A DNA stretch of 40,651 bases, taken from assembly GCA_024277255.1 (NCBI GenBank), contig JAJRVQ010000054.1, positions 1-40,651 on the forward strand, read 5' to 3'. Origin of the DNA: Acidobacteriota bacterium (GTDB taxonomy: Bacteria > Acidobacteriota > Thermoanaerobaculia > Multivoradales > SZUA-115). Positions within the stretch are counted from its first letter, which is position 1. The number at the start of each line of letters is the position of its first letter. Under the pieces are notes generated by a model that saw only the letters and a program-made list of their open reading frames with translations, searched no databases and was not told where the DNA came from. The translations under genes and the position numbers were made by a program. Shown here in pieces: positions 1 through 7,822 of the stretch.

Positions 1-464
1 TCGCCGGCCTCATCGGCCGCGGCATGAACACCCGCGTTTACTATGCCGCCCAGGGTATAGCCCAATTTGGCGGTTATGACACCCACGCCGACCAGCGGCG
101 GCGCCACGACGAGTTGATGACCGAGTTGTGCCAGTCGGTGATGGCCTTCCAACAGGACCTCGCCCGCCAGGGCAACGCCGAGCGCGTGCTGACCTTCACC
201 TTCAGCGAATTCGGTCGCCGGGTGAAAGAGAACTTCAGCGGCGGCACCGACCACGGTCTCGCCCAGCCCATGTATCTGTTCGGCCCCGGAGTAAAGGCCG
301 GCCTGCACGGCAAGCACCCCAGCCTCGCCGAACTCGACAACGACAACCTCAAGATGGAAGTCGATTTCCGCGGCGTCTACGCCGCCATCCTGGAGAAATG
401 GCTCGGCGTGCCGAGCAAAGCCATCCTCGACAAGGAATACCCACTCATCGATTGCATCGCCTGA
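1..464 (+). CDS. DUF1501 family protein, C-terminal part (truncated by window edge)
   Basis: This is the C-terminal end of a DUF1501 protein; the first complete codon in frame is at position 3 and the true start lies outside the window. DUF1501 belongs to the alkaline-phosphatase/sulfatase-like fold and is usually exported by Tat; its biochemical role is unknown. The visible part holds family landmarks shared with the DUF1501 genes at 3736-4998 and 30266-31513: FGGYDTH, FSEFGRRVKEN, GTDHG, FGPGVKAG, and the C-terminal PLIDCIA. It is followed after about 50 bases by a DUF1800 gene and then a second DUF1501 gene, so the cassette is DUF1501-DUF1800-DUF1501. Family assignment is secure; function is not known. 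Confidence 0.88.
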   Translation, partial: AGLIGRGMNTRVYYAAQGIAQFGGYDTHADQRRRHDELMTELCQSVMAFQQDLARQGNAERVLTFTFSEFGRRVKENFSGGTDHGLAQPMYLFGPGVKAGLHGKHPSLAELDNDNLKMEVDFRGVYAAILEKWLGVPSKAILDKEYPLIDCIA

Positions 465-513
465 AAAGGCGGGACGCCTGTTGCATCCGTCAATTCCAAC
501 AACCCCCAAGCCC

Positions 514-3500
514 ATGAAAACCACGCAGTTTCGTCTTCGCGCCGCGGGCGCAATCCTCGCCGCGTTCACCGGCCTCGCCGCCCTGCCCGCTCCCGCCGCG
601 CCTCCCACCCCGACCGACGAGGCCAAGGCCGCCGCCATCAAGGAGGCAGTCGGCAAGGTCGCAGCCGCCGAGAGAGCCCTGGCCGCGGCACGCAAGGCCG
701 CCGACAAGCTTAAGACCGACGACGAGGTGGAGGCGATCAAGGCCGCCGCCCGCAAGGCCGCCCAAGAGAGAATCGCCTCTCGCAAGGCCGCCATCGCCAC
801 CATGACGGAAGCCGTCGAAGCGGAAGACGGCGCCGCGTTGAGGGACTTCGGCAAACGCGCCTTCCAAGAAAAGATCGCACGCGACAAGAACGCCGTCCGC
901 GAGGCGGATGTCGCCATCACAGAGGCCGAGAAGGTGCTGGAGGAAAAGGATGCCGATGTCAAAAAGACCGACGCCGAGGCAAAGGCCGCAGCAGCAGCGG
1001 CCGACAAGGCGCCCGACGACGAGGCTCTGAGGAAAAAATTCATCACCGCCAAAGCCGCCGCGGAGAGAGCGCTGCGCACGCGCAACGGTGCCTTCAACAC
1101 GGTGCGTTCCCGCAAGGCCACGGCCGATGCGGCCCGCAAGCAGGTGGCCGCGGGCAAGGAAGTGATCACCAAAATGGCCGGGGCCGGGAAGGTGAACCAG
1201 ACGTATGAGGATGCTGCGGCAAGCGCCGCCGCCGCCCGCAAAACCGTGTCCGAAAAAGTCGCCGCCGCCAGAACCGCCACTCGAACCGCCGCCGCCGCCC
1301 GCGCCGCCGCCAAGAGCAAGGCTTCTCAAGCCGCTTCGGCGAAGGCCGCGAATGATCGGGCCGCCGTCGCTCTGGTCGCCGCCAAAAAGGAGCAGGCAAA
1401 CGCGGGTGATTCCGCCAAAGCGGCCGCTGAAAAAAAAGTTGCCCAGCAGGCCACCGCCGCAAAGAAAGCGGCAACCACTTTCGCCCAGGCCGCCGCCGAC
1501 AAGACCGCTGCGGAAAATAAAGCCGCCACCGAAGAGGCCGCCGCTCGCAAACTGGCAACCGAGAAAAGCGCCGCAGACAAGGCTCGTGTCGAGGCCGACA
1601 AAAAGGTCGTCATCACCAAGAAGGCGGCCGACCAGCTCAACGCGGCCATCCTGGCGTTTCAAACTGCGGCCAACGCCGAGAAGATTGATCAGCAACGCAT
1701 CGCCCACGAGAAGGCCATCGCTGCCAGAGTGGCGGCGGGAAAGGCCCTCACCAAGGCAACCGCCGCCGCCAAAGCCGCCAATGCAAGAGCCGTCTCCCTG
1801 CAGACAGCAAGTGAGCGGGCCGCAGCAGCCAGAGCCGCCGCCGAAGCCGCCTTGGCAAAAACGGTTGCGAACGAGAAACAGGCCGCCGAAAACCGCGCTG
1901 CCAAGCTGGCGGCCATCCGCAAGGCCGCCGAGAAAAAACTCGCCCAAGTGGCCGCCGCCGACAAAGCTGCCACCCAGAAGGCACTCGCGAAAACGGCCAC
2001 GAACGAAAAAAGAGCCGCCGAGAAAAGCGCCGCGGCGGCGGCGGCCATCCGCAAAGCCGCTCAGAAGAAGCTCACCCTGGCGACCGCCGCCGCAGGCAAG
2101 GCCAAGACCGCGGCGACCACCGCCCAGACGACGGCCGATCAAGCCGCCGCGGCGGAGAAGACCGCCGCCGCAAACGACGCCTTCGACGAGGCTCCCGCCA
2201 GGAACGCGCTGGCCCGACTCTATGAGGCTCAGGCTCTGGTGGACGGCGGGCTCACTTTGTTGCCTGCCGACCAATGGGACTACGCCAAGGCCCGGCATTT
2301 GCTGTGCCGCGCCGGCTTTGGCGGCACTCCCCGCGAAGTCGAGGTACTCCACGCCATGGGCCTGCACAAGGCCGTGGAGTTCATGGTCGATTTCCAGGAG
2401 CAGACCGCGCTGGATCTTCCCTTCAACGCCGCCCGGCCCGAGCCTCCGGTCCGCGATGAAAACCGCCTCAGTCCGGTGCGTCGCCGTGAGATCTCCAACG
2501 TCCGTCGCCGCGCGGAAGGCGTCCAGCAAGGCAAACTCCGTGACTGGTGGCTGGAACGCATGGCCCGGTCCCCGCGGCAACTGGAGGAGAAACTGACGCT
2601 CTTCTGGCATGGCCATTTCGCCTCGGAATACCGCACCGTCCGCAGCAGTTACGCCATGTATGAGCAGAACCAGCTGTTCCGCGCGCATGCCGCCGGCAAC
2701 TTCGGCGCCCTCCTGCACGGCATCGTGCACGACCCCGCCATGCTTCGCTACCTCGACAACAACAGCAATGTCAGAGGTCGCCCCAACGAAAACCTGGCCC
2801 GCGAAATCATGGAGCTTTTCTCCCTCGGCGAGGGCAACTACGCCGAGGAAGACATCATGGAGGGCGCCCGCGCGCTGACCGGTTACACCTACGATGCCGC
2901 CACCAGCCAGTTCCGATTCATTGTCTCGCGACACGACGCCGAGAACAAGACCGTCTTCGGCAGGACCGGCCCTTGGGCGGGCGACGACTTCGTCGACCTC
3001 ATCCTCCAGCAGCCCTTTGCGCCCCGCTTCATCTCGCGCAAACTCTTCGTCTATTTCGCCTACGAAGATCCCGACCCGGAAATCACACACCGCATGGCCA
3101 CCATGTTGACCAAGTACCGCTACGAAATGGCTCCCCTGCTGAAGAATCTCTTCATGTCGGAGGAGTTCTACAGCGACGAATCCATGGCGACGCAGATCAA
3201 AAATCCCGTGCAGTTGGTGATCGGCACCCTGCGAGACCTCGGGGTCAAAGAAATTTCCTACGGCGCGTTGGGCACCGCCGTGGCTGGCATGGGCCAGGAA
3301 ATCTTCGGCCCGCCCAACGTCCGAGGCTGGGAAGGCGGCCAGTTCTGGGTCAACGCCAATCGCCTCTTTGTCCGCTACAACGGCGTCGCCGACCTAGTGG
3401 AGCGGGCCGTGGTGCCCGGCCAACCCCGCGGCCTCGACGTCGTCGGCGCCCTTGCGGATGAGAAACTCGACACCCCCGATCAAGTGGTCGACTTCCTCGC

Positions 3501-3672
3501 CCGCAGTTGCCTCATCCGCCCGCTCAGCGGGGAAAAGAAAAAACTCCTCGTCGAGCAGATCGCCTCCCTGCCTCCCTCGTCGGACTGGGAAAGCCAACGT
3601 AGCCAGGTCAATGCGGCGCTTCAGGCCCTGCTGGTGCTGATGATGAGCATGCCGGAATACCAGTGCACCTGA
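514..3672 (+). CDS. Secreted DUF1800 protein with long Ala/Lys-rich helical N-terminal region
   Basis: This is a 1052-residue protein in three parts. Residues 1-27 form a signal peptide (basic MKTTQFRLR, hydrophobic core, Ala-rich cleavage region). Residues from about 30 to 570 are almost entirely Ala, Lys, Glu, Asp, Arg and Thr with AAAKAA-like repeats, predicted to be a very long charged helix or coiled coil. From about 585 to the end is a DUF1800 domain (WDYAKARHLLCRAGFGGTP, LFWHGHFAS, NENLAREIMELFSLGEG, GPPNVRGWEGG). ATG 514 is preferred over the TTG at 481 because it starts the signal peptide and matches the paralogue at 31580-34441. DUF1800 genes are commonly paired with DUF1501 genes, as here. 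DUF1800 alone is usually about 450-600 residues; the stalk-like extension is the unusual part. Biochemical function is unknown. Confidence 0.9.
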   Translation: MKTTQFRLRAAGAILAAFTGLAALPAPAAPPTPTDEAKAAAIKEAVGKVAAAERALAAARKAADKLKTDDEVEAIKAAARKAAQERIASRKAAIATMTEAVEAEDGAALRDFGKRAFQEKIARDKNAVREADVAITEAEKVLEEKDADVKKTDAEAKAAAAAADKAPDDEALRKKFITAKAAAERALRTRNGAFNTVRSRKATADAARKQVAAGKEVITKMAGAGKVNQTYEDAAASAAAARKTVSEKVAAARTATRTAAAARAAAKSKASQAASAKAANDRAAVALVAAKKEQANAGDSAKAAAEKKVAQQATAAKKAATTFAQAAADKTAAENKAATEEAAARKLATEKSAADKARVEADKKVVITKKAADQLNAAILAFQTAANAEKIDQQRIAHEKAIAARVAAGKALTKATAAAKAANARAVSLQTASERAAAARAAAEAALAKTVANEKQAAENRAAKLAAIRKAAEKKLAQVAAADKAATQKALAKTATNEKRAAEKSAAAAAAIRKAAQKKLTLATAAAGKAKTAATTAQTTADQAAAAEKTAAANDAFDEAPARNALARLYEAQALVDGGLTLLPADQWDYAKARHLLCRAGFGGTPREVEVLHAMGLHKAVEFMVDFQEQTALDLPFNAARPEPPVRDENRLSPVRRREISNVRRRAEGVQQGKLRDWWLERMARSPRQLEEKLTLFWHGHFASEYRTVRSSYAMYEQNQLFRAHAAGNFGALLHGIVHDPAMLRYLDNNSNVRGRPNENLAREIMELFSLGEGNYAEEDIMEGARALTGYTYDAATSQFRFIVSRHDAENKTVFGRTGPWAGDDFVDLILQQPFAPRFISRKLFVYFAYEDPDPEITHRMATMLTKYRYEMAPLLKNLFMSEEFYSDESMATQIKNPVQLVIGTLRDLGVKEISYGALGTAVAGMGQEIFGPPNVRGWEGGQFWVNANRLFVRYNGVADLVERAVVPGQPRGLDVVGALADEKLDTPDQVVDFLARSCLIRPLSGEKKKLLVEQIASLPPSSDWESQRSQVNAALQALLVLMMSMPEYQCT

Positions 3673-3735
3673 GGAGCTTTTTTACAGATCCCGAATATTG
3701 CCACCCAACAACCAACCCCCATCCAGGAGAACACC

Positions 3736-4998
3736 ATGAACCGCTTCCATATCACCACCCGGCGCGACGTCTTAACCCAAGGCCTCGGCCTAGTGGGCGT
3801 CGGTGCCACCCTGCCCAACTTCCTGGTCCGCACCGCCATGGCCGGTCCCCAGGCCACCTCCGACGACCGCGTCCTCGTCGTGGTGCAACTCAGCGGAGGT
3901 CACGACGGCCTCAGCGCGGTCGTCCCCTATGCCGATGACGGTTACGGTCGCAACCGCAAGGCCTCCCGCATCCAGGAAAATGAGGTTCTCAAAATGAACG
4001 ACTACGTGGGGTTGCACCCCAACCTGACCGCGTTCAAGGATCTGCTCGATCAGGACGCCTTCGCCGTGGTCCAGGGGGTGGGCTATCCCAATCCCAACCT
4101 GAGCCACTTTTCCTCCATGGATATCTGGCATCTGGGCGACAACAAGGCCAAGACCAACAGCTCCAAAACGGAAAGCCGCTACGGCTGGATCGGCAAGTAT
4201 TGCGATGTCGTCCACCCCTCCAATCTCGATCCCAAACTCGCCATCTCCCTCGGCAGCGGCAGGACACCGCGGGCTTTGCGCGGCAGGGAACACCCCGGCA
4301 TCAGTTTCAGCCAGCCGCAGTCCTTCCGTTACCTCGGCGACCGCGGCAAGGAGGAGCGCGCCGACGCCTACCGCAAGCTCAACGAGATGACTCCGAAAGG
4401 GGTCTCCGAAAGCCAGGACTTCATCACTCGCACCGCCATCGACGCCAACGCCAGCAGCACCGCGATCCGCGAACTGGCGCTCAAGCACGAGTCCAAGGGC
4501 AGCTATCCCGGCACCGCGCTGGCCAGATCCCTGAAGACGGTGGCTTCGCTGATCGCCGGCGGTCTCAGCACGCGCATTTACTACGTGTTCCAAGGCGGCT
4601 TCGACACCCACTACTATCAGCGCGCGCGGCACGACAACCTGATGACGGAATTCGGCGGTGCCATCGCCGCCTTCCAGAAAGATCTGACCGAACAGGGCAA
4701 CGCCGACCGCGTCCTCACCATGTCCTTCAGCGAGTTCGGCCGCCGCGTCACCGAAAACGGCAGCCAGGGCACCGACCACGGCACCGCCGGCCCCATGTTC
4801 CTCTTCGGCCCCGGACTGAAGGGTGGCGTCTACGGCGATCACCCCAGCCTCGAGGACGACAAGATGGTGCGCGGTCGCAACCTCGCCTACACCACGGATT
4901 TCCGCAGCGTCTACGCCAGCCTGCTGGAGAAATGGATGGACGCCCCGAGCGATGAGATCCTCGGAGAAAAATTCCCCCTCATCGACTGCATCGCCTGA
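3736..4998 (+). CDS. DUF1501 family exported protein
   Basis: A full-length DUF1501 protein of 420 residues. The N-terminus carries a Tat-type signal (TTRRDVLTQGLGLVGVG, then an Ala-Met-Ala region near residue 36), so export of a folded protein is expected. Landmarks are QLSGGHDGLS near residue 55, GYPNPNLSHFSSMDIWH, GGFDTHYYQ, FSEFGRRVTENGSQGTDHG, FLFGPGLKGG and the C-terminal PLIDCIA. It lies 63 bases after the DUF1800 gene on the same strand, consistent with co-transcription. It is clearly paralogous to the partial gene at 1-464 and to the minus-strand gene at 30266-31513. The family is related by fold to alkaline phosphatases and sulfatases, but activity has not been established. Confidence 0.92.
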   Translation: MNRFHITTRRDVLTQGLGLVGVGATLPNFLVRTAMAGPQATSDDRVLVVVQLSGGHDGLSAVVPYADDGYGRNRKASRIQENEVLKMNDYVGLHPNLTAFKDLLDQDAFAVVQGVGYPNPNLSHFSSMDIWHLGDNKAKTNSSKTESRYGWIGKYCDVVHPSNLDPKLAISLGSGRTPRALRGREHPGISFSQPQSFRYLGDRGKEERADAYRKLNEMTPKGVSESQDFITRTAIDANASSTAIRELALKHESKGSYPGTALARSLKTVASLIAGGLSTRIYYVFQGGFDTHYYQRARHDNLMTEFGGAIAAFQKDLTEQGNADRVLTMSFSEFGRRVTENGSQGTDHGTAGPMFLFGPGLKGGVYGDHPSLEDDKMVRGRNLAYTTDFRSVYASLLEKWMDAPSDEILGEKFPLIDCIA

Positions 4999-5044
4999 TT
5001 CGGGGACAGGGCGGGACGGAAAAAGTGGAAGGATATGCAGCGAG

Positions 5045-5107
5045 CCAGAGGCTTTCCGGGACGGTAGCCGGTGCGTGATGCGAGCCTCGGCGAGCATGCC
5101 ACCGGAC
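5045..5107 (+). repeat. Dispersed repeat, copy 1 (direct)
   Basis: A block with the conserved parts GGTAGCCGGT, a variable spacer, GAGCCTCGGCGA and CCACCGGA. It matches copy 2 at 5122-5230 in the same orientation over about 60 bases with few differences. Its inverted relative lies at 5330-5434. It looks like a REP-type intergenic repeat unit. Confidence 0.8.
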
Positions 5108-5121
5108 TTAGGGATACCCCA

Positions 5122-5230
5122 AGCCGGAGGCTTGCCGGGATGGTAGCCGGTGTGTGACGCGAGCCTCGGCGAGCAAGCCACCGGACATTCGAAAACAAAA
5201 CGACAAGCTCCGGCAGGAGCGATAGAATGC
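5122..5230 (+). repeat. Dispersed repeat, copy 2 (direct, long form)
   Basis: This has the same core as copy 1 (GGTAGCCGGT, GAGCCTCGGCGA, CCACCGGA) followed by an A-rich stretch and an AGCTCCGGCAGGAGC-like tail ending at AGAATGC. The tail is shared, in reverse complement, with copy 3. Copies 2 and 3 therefore form an inverted pair of roughly 105 bases separated by about 100 bases, with their matching ends facing inward. Confidence 0.8.
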
Positions 5231-5329
5231 GCCGCCAAGCATCCGGCATACGTGGTGGCGTGTGGCCCGGCGAGGTGCGCCTATAAAAGGTGATTTTGGA
5301 TCGAATTTGAGGCGAGCGTCGTTCACTGG

Positions 5330-5434
5330 GCGTTCTGCCGCCCCTGCCGGGGCTTCTTCATTTCTTGCCTTTTTCCCGGTGGCTTGGTCGCCGAGGCTCC
5401 CGTCGCGACCGGCTACCGTCCTCTTTCCCCTCCG
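5330..5434 (-). repeat. Dispersed repeat, copy 3 (inverted, long form)
   Basis: Read on the minus strand, this copy contains GGACGGTAGCCGGT, GAGCCTCGGCGA, CAAGCCACCGG and the tail AAGCCCCGGCAGGGGC. The tail differs from that of copy 2 mainly by transitions, some of which preserve its own internal stem. That is the pattern expected of a structured or mobile non-autonomous repeat. Confidence 0.78.
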
Positions 5435-5614
5435 GGGAATCTTTCGCTTTTCACCTCCGCGATGCGTGCTTCTCCCTCCCCATCTCTCTGTTTCCGCGAG
5501 TGCCCCGTCTAATGGCTCCGCTCGTCTGTATCCTCCGCAGAGAGACCTCCGGCCCGCGAGTTCCGGGTTGAGCATACGGGACTTGGACCTACCTTCGGCG
5601 GGTAAGGACGAGCC

Positions 5615-5974
5615 ATGCACCTCCCTGTTTCCACAAAACTGCTCGCGGTCGCGCTGTGTTGCGTCGCCGCCTCGGCGTTCGCCGAAGATTCGGACACCGA
5701 CCTGAAGGCGTCAGAAGAATACCGCATCGGCGTCATGGTCAAGGCCATCGCCGCCGCGATCAAAGCCCCAGAGAAACCGGCGTCACTCCAGACCATCGCC
5801 ACCCACGGCACCGATTCCCGTTACTACGTGATGATCCGCGGATGGCTGGTGCAGGAACTCAGCGGCGTCGAAAGCCAGCTCGCCGCCATCCGCGACGATC
5901 CCGAGCGAAAGGCAAAATTCCAGCGCAAAATCGATTTTCTGAAGAAGGCCATCCGGCGCATCGATCTGGAGTGA
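5615..5974 (+). CDS. Small secreted protein of unknown function
   Basis: A 119-residue protein with a clear Sec signal peptide (MHLPVSTKLLAVALCCVAASAFAED; cleavage likely after AFA near residue 23). The mature part is about 96 residues, mostly predicted helix, with no cysteine and a basic, Lys/Arg-rich C-terminus. The start is supported by AAGGA about six bases upstream of ATG 5615, one of the better ribosome-binding sites in the window. The next gene (QueD-like) begins 26 bases downstream on the same strand, so they may be co-transcribed, though nothing links them functionally. I do not recognise a family. Confidence 0.72.
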   Translation: MHLPVSTKLLAVALCCVAASAFAEDSDTDLKASEEYRIGVMVKAIAAAIKAPEKPASLQTIATHGTDSRYYVMIRGWLVQELSGVESQLAAIRDDPERKAKFQRKIDFLKKAIRRIDLE

Positions 5975-6000
5975 GCGCCCGCCCTTTGCACCACGACACC

Positions 6001-6363
6001 ATGCAACTCGAACTGCGCAAGACCTTCCAATTCGAGGCGGCCCATTTGCTGCCCCGCCTGCCGGAGGACCACAAATGCCGCCGACTGCACGGCCATAGCT
6101 TCCAGGTGGAAGTCGTGGTGGCCGGCGAGTGCGATCCCGAACTCGGCTGGGTCATGGACTACGCCGACATCAGCGCCGTGTTCAAGCCGATCTGGAACCA
6201 GCTGGACCACCGCTACCTCAACGAAATCGAAGGACTGGAGAATCCCACCAGCGAGAACGTGGCGCAGTGGATCTGGGAGCGCCTCAAGCCCGGCCTGCCG
6301 CTGCTCCGGGAAATCGTGGTGGCGGAAACCTGCACCGCCAGCTGCGTCTACCGGGGCGCCTGA
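6001..6363 (+). CDS. queD: 6-carboxytetrahydropterin synthase (QueD) / PTPS family
   Basis: A 120-residue protein of the 6-pyruvoyl-tetrahydropterin synthase fold. QueD converts 7,8-dihydroneopterin triphosphate to 6-carboxytetrahydropterin, an early step of queuosine and 7-deazaguanine synthesis in the cytoplasm. The zinc ligands are visible as H15 (AAH) and H30/H32 (HGH), the catalytic cysteine as C26 in CRRLHGH, and the Asp-His pair in LDHRYLN near residue 70. The C-terminal AETCTASCVY contains the conserved substrate-binding Glu. The length fits QueD rather than the longer eukaryotic PTPS. No other queuosine gene (queC, queE, queF) is in the window. A related pterin-pathway role is possible, but QueD is the best call. 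Confidence 0.88.
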   Translation: MQLELRKTFQFEAAHLLPRLPEDHKCRRLHGHSFQVEVVVAGECDPELGWVMDYADISAVFKPIWNQLDHRYLNEIEGLENPTSENVAQWIWERLKPGLPLLREIVVAETCTASCVYRGA

Positions 6364-6401
6364 ACCAGCACGCAAAAAACCTCAATCCCTCCCCTTGACC
6401 T

Positions 6402-6427
6402 CTTGTAAGTATCTGCTTACTTACAAG
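6402..6427. promoter_or_regulatory. Palindromic operator, probably for the adjacent TetR repressor
   Basis: A perfect inverted repeat: arms CTTGTAAGTA and TACTTACAAG separated by six bases. It lies immediately before the TetR start codon at 6433. A TTGACC sequence at 6395-6400 could serve as a -35 element, which would put the -10 region and start site inside the palindrome; the -10 match (TACTTA) is weak. Position and symmetry suggest autorepression. Confidence 0.8.
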
Positions 6428-6432
6428 CAACC

Positions 6433-7053
6433 ATGGCGGTTCGGGAACGCAAGAGCACGGCGGAGCGGCGCGAGGAAATCGCGCGGGCCGCGCTGTGCAT
6501 CATTGGCCGGCAGGGAGTGACCTCCCTGACCACCGCCGCCCTCGCCCGGGAAGTCGGCCTGACTTCGGGCGCTCTGTTCCGCCATTTCGCGAGCCTCGAC
6601 GAAATGCTGCTGGAAACGGTGCGCTATGCCCTCGCCCGCATCGAGCGGACCTTTCCTGACGCGTCACTTCCTCCCTCCGAAAGACTGCTCCAGCTCGGCA
6701 TCAATCGCGTGCGTTTCATTCGTTCCGAGCCGGGCTTTTCCTGGCTGCTGAGATCGGAGGAAGCCTATCTCGCGCTGCCGGCCGACGGCGTGGAGTTGCT
6801 GAGAAAACTGGTGCGACGATCCCGGCGCTACCTGCTCACCGCCATCCGTGACGGCGTCCTCGATGGCAGCATCCGCGACGACATTGAGCCCGAGACCCTC
6901 CTCATCATGGTCACCGGCACCATTCAGTCGCTGGCGGGAATGCCCGGACTCGCGGGGAAGGCGGCTCCGCCCCGACAACAGGACGCGGACCAGGCCCTGG
7001 CTGCCCTTTCTGGAATGCTCCGGCCTCCCGGGCAGCAAACCCGGACAACTTGA
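6433..7053 (+). CDS. TetR family transcriptional regulator
   Basis: A 206-residue TetR-type repressor. The N-terminal DNA-binding domain spans about residues 8-60, with the helix-turn-helix and following helix in LTTAALAREVGLTSGALFRHF. The remaining helical domain, about residues 70-195, would bind an unknown ligand. The start at ATG 6433 gives the usual short pre-HTH arm; there is no clear ribosome-binding site, and translation may be leaderless or nearly so given the promoter position. A perfect 10-base-arm palindrome lies five bases upstream. The next gene, 29 bases downstream, is an RIC/ScdA-type Fe-S repair protein and is probably the co-regulated target. The ligand is not readable from sequence; nitrosative or oxidative stress is inferred from the neighbour. 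Confidence 0.88.
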   Translation: MAVRERKSTAERREEIARAALCIIGRQGVTSLTTAALAREVGLTSGALFRHFASLDEMLLETVRYALARIERTFPDASLPPSERLLQLGINRVRFIRSEPGFSWLLRSEEAYLALPADGVELLRKLVRRSRRYLLTAIRDGVLDGSIRDDIEPETLLIMVTGTIQSLAGMPGLAGKAAPPRQQDADQALAALSGMLRPPGQQTRTT

Positions 7054-7082
7054 ACTCTCTCTCAACCAAACCCAAAGAAACC

Positions 7083-7787
7083 ATGTTGGAACAAGCAACC
7101 AAGTCAGTAAATATCGCAAAGGAAACCCGCGTCGGCGATCTCGCCACCGCCTATCCTCTCGCCACCCGAATCTTTCATCGCCATGGCATCGACTACTGCT
7201 GCGGCGGCGGCAAACCGCTGGAGGATGCCTGCCAGCGCCGCGGTGTGGACGCGCAAACCGTCATCGAAGAGATCCGCGCCGAGCTGTCCACCACCGACGA
7301 ACCGCGACAGCGCTGGGACGAGGCCTCGTTCGAGGACCTGATCGGGCACATCCTCTCCACTCACCATGAGTATCTCCGCGAAGAACTCCCTCGTCTCGAT
7401 GCCATGGCGCAAAAAGTGCACCAGGTCCACGGCGACAAGATGCCCGATGTTCTGCCCGAGCTGGCAACGGTCATGTCCGGACTGAGGCAGGAACTGGAGC
7501 AGCACATGCTCAAAGAGGAACAAGTCCTCTTCCCCCTCATCCTGCAGGGACAGGGTCACATGGGCCTCGGTCCCATCGAGTGCATGAAACACGAGCACGA
7601 CTCCGCCGCCAACGCCCTGCGTCGACTGCGCGAGCTGACCAGCGACTTCACCGTCCCTGAGGGAGCCTGCAACACCTGGCGCGCCCTGTGGCATGGTCTG
7701 GCTGCTCTCGAGACCGACCTGCACCAGCACATCCACTTGGAGAACAACATTCTCTTCCCCCGCGCCCTGAATTCTGGAGCACAGTAG
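7083..7787 (+). CDS. ric: Iron-sulfur cluster repair di-iron protein (RIC / ScdA / YtfE family)
   Basis: A 234-residue protein of the RIC family, which helps repair Fe-S clusters damaged by nitric oxide or oxidants. The N-terminal ScdA/DUF542 domain (about residues 10-65) carries the diagnostic HGIDYCCGGG motif. The C-terminal hemerythrin-like domain (about 80-230) has the expected spread of His and Glu metal ligands: HHEYLREELPRL, HMLKEEQVLFP, CMKHEHDSA and HQHIHLENNILFPRAL. ATG 7083 is chosen over the in-frame TTG at 7050 because the latter overlaps the tetR stop and adds residues not expected in the family. The likely operon partner is the upstream tetR. Family assignment is strong; the inducing stress is inferred. 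Confidence 0.93.
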   Translation: MLEQATKSVNIAKETRVGDLATAYPLATRIFHRHGIDYCCGGGKPLEDACQRRGVDAQTVIEEIRAELSTTDEPRQRWDEASFEDLIGHILSTHHEYLREELPRLDAMAQKVHQVHGDKMPDVLPELATVMSGLRQELEQHMLKEEQVLFPLILQGQGHMGLGPIECMKHEHDSAANALRRLRELTSDFTVPEGACNTWRALWHGLAALETDLHQHIHLENNILFPRALNSGAQ

Positions 7788-7822
7788 AGCGTCCGTCGAA
7801 GGATCCCTTCCCAGCGTAGCTC

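Larger units (their letters stand above)
4999..5614. other. Gene-free stretch carrying three copies of a dispersed repeat
   Basis: No convincing gene is seen in these 616 bases. Open frames here are short and unlike any protein family. The interval holds two direct copies and one inverted copy of a GGTAGCCGGT...GAGCCTCGGCGA...CCACCGG element, annotated separately. Bases 5435-5614 show no further structure I can name, apart from the AAGGA ribosome-binding site of the next gene near 5603. Confidence 0.7.

Noticed and set aside
700..2200. Repeated GCCGCC-AAG units that could suggest a satellite or CRISPR-like array
   Set aside because: Spacing is irregular and the repeats are codon-level repeats of Ala and Lys; there are no constant repeats with unique spacers.
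1205..2596. Pro/Arg-rich 463-codon frame inside the first DUF1800 gene
   Set aside because: An out-of-frame reading of the Ala/Lys repeat.
490..3090. 866-codon open frame on the minus strand opposite the DUF1800 gene
   Set aside because: It mirrors the Ala/Lys-rich coding repeat, giving a Gly/Leu-rich low-complexity product. The plus strand has a signal peptide and a recognised domain.
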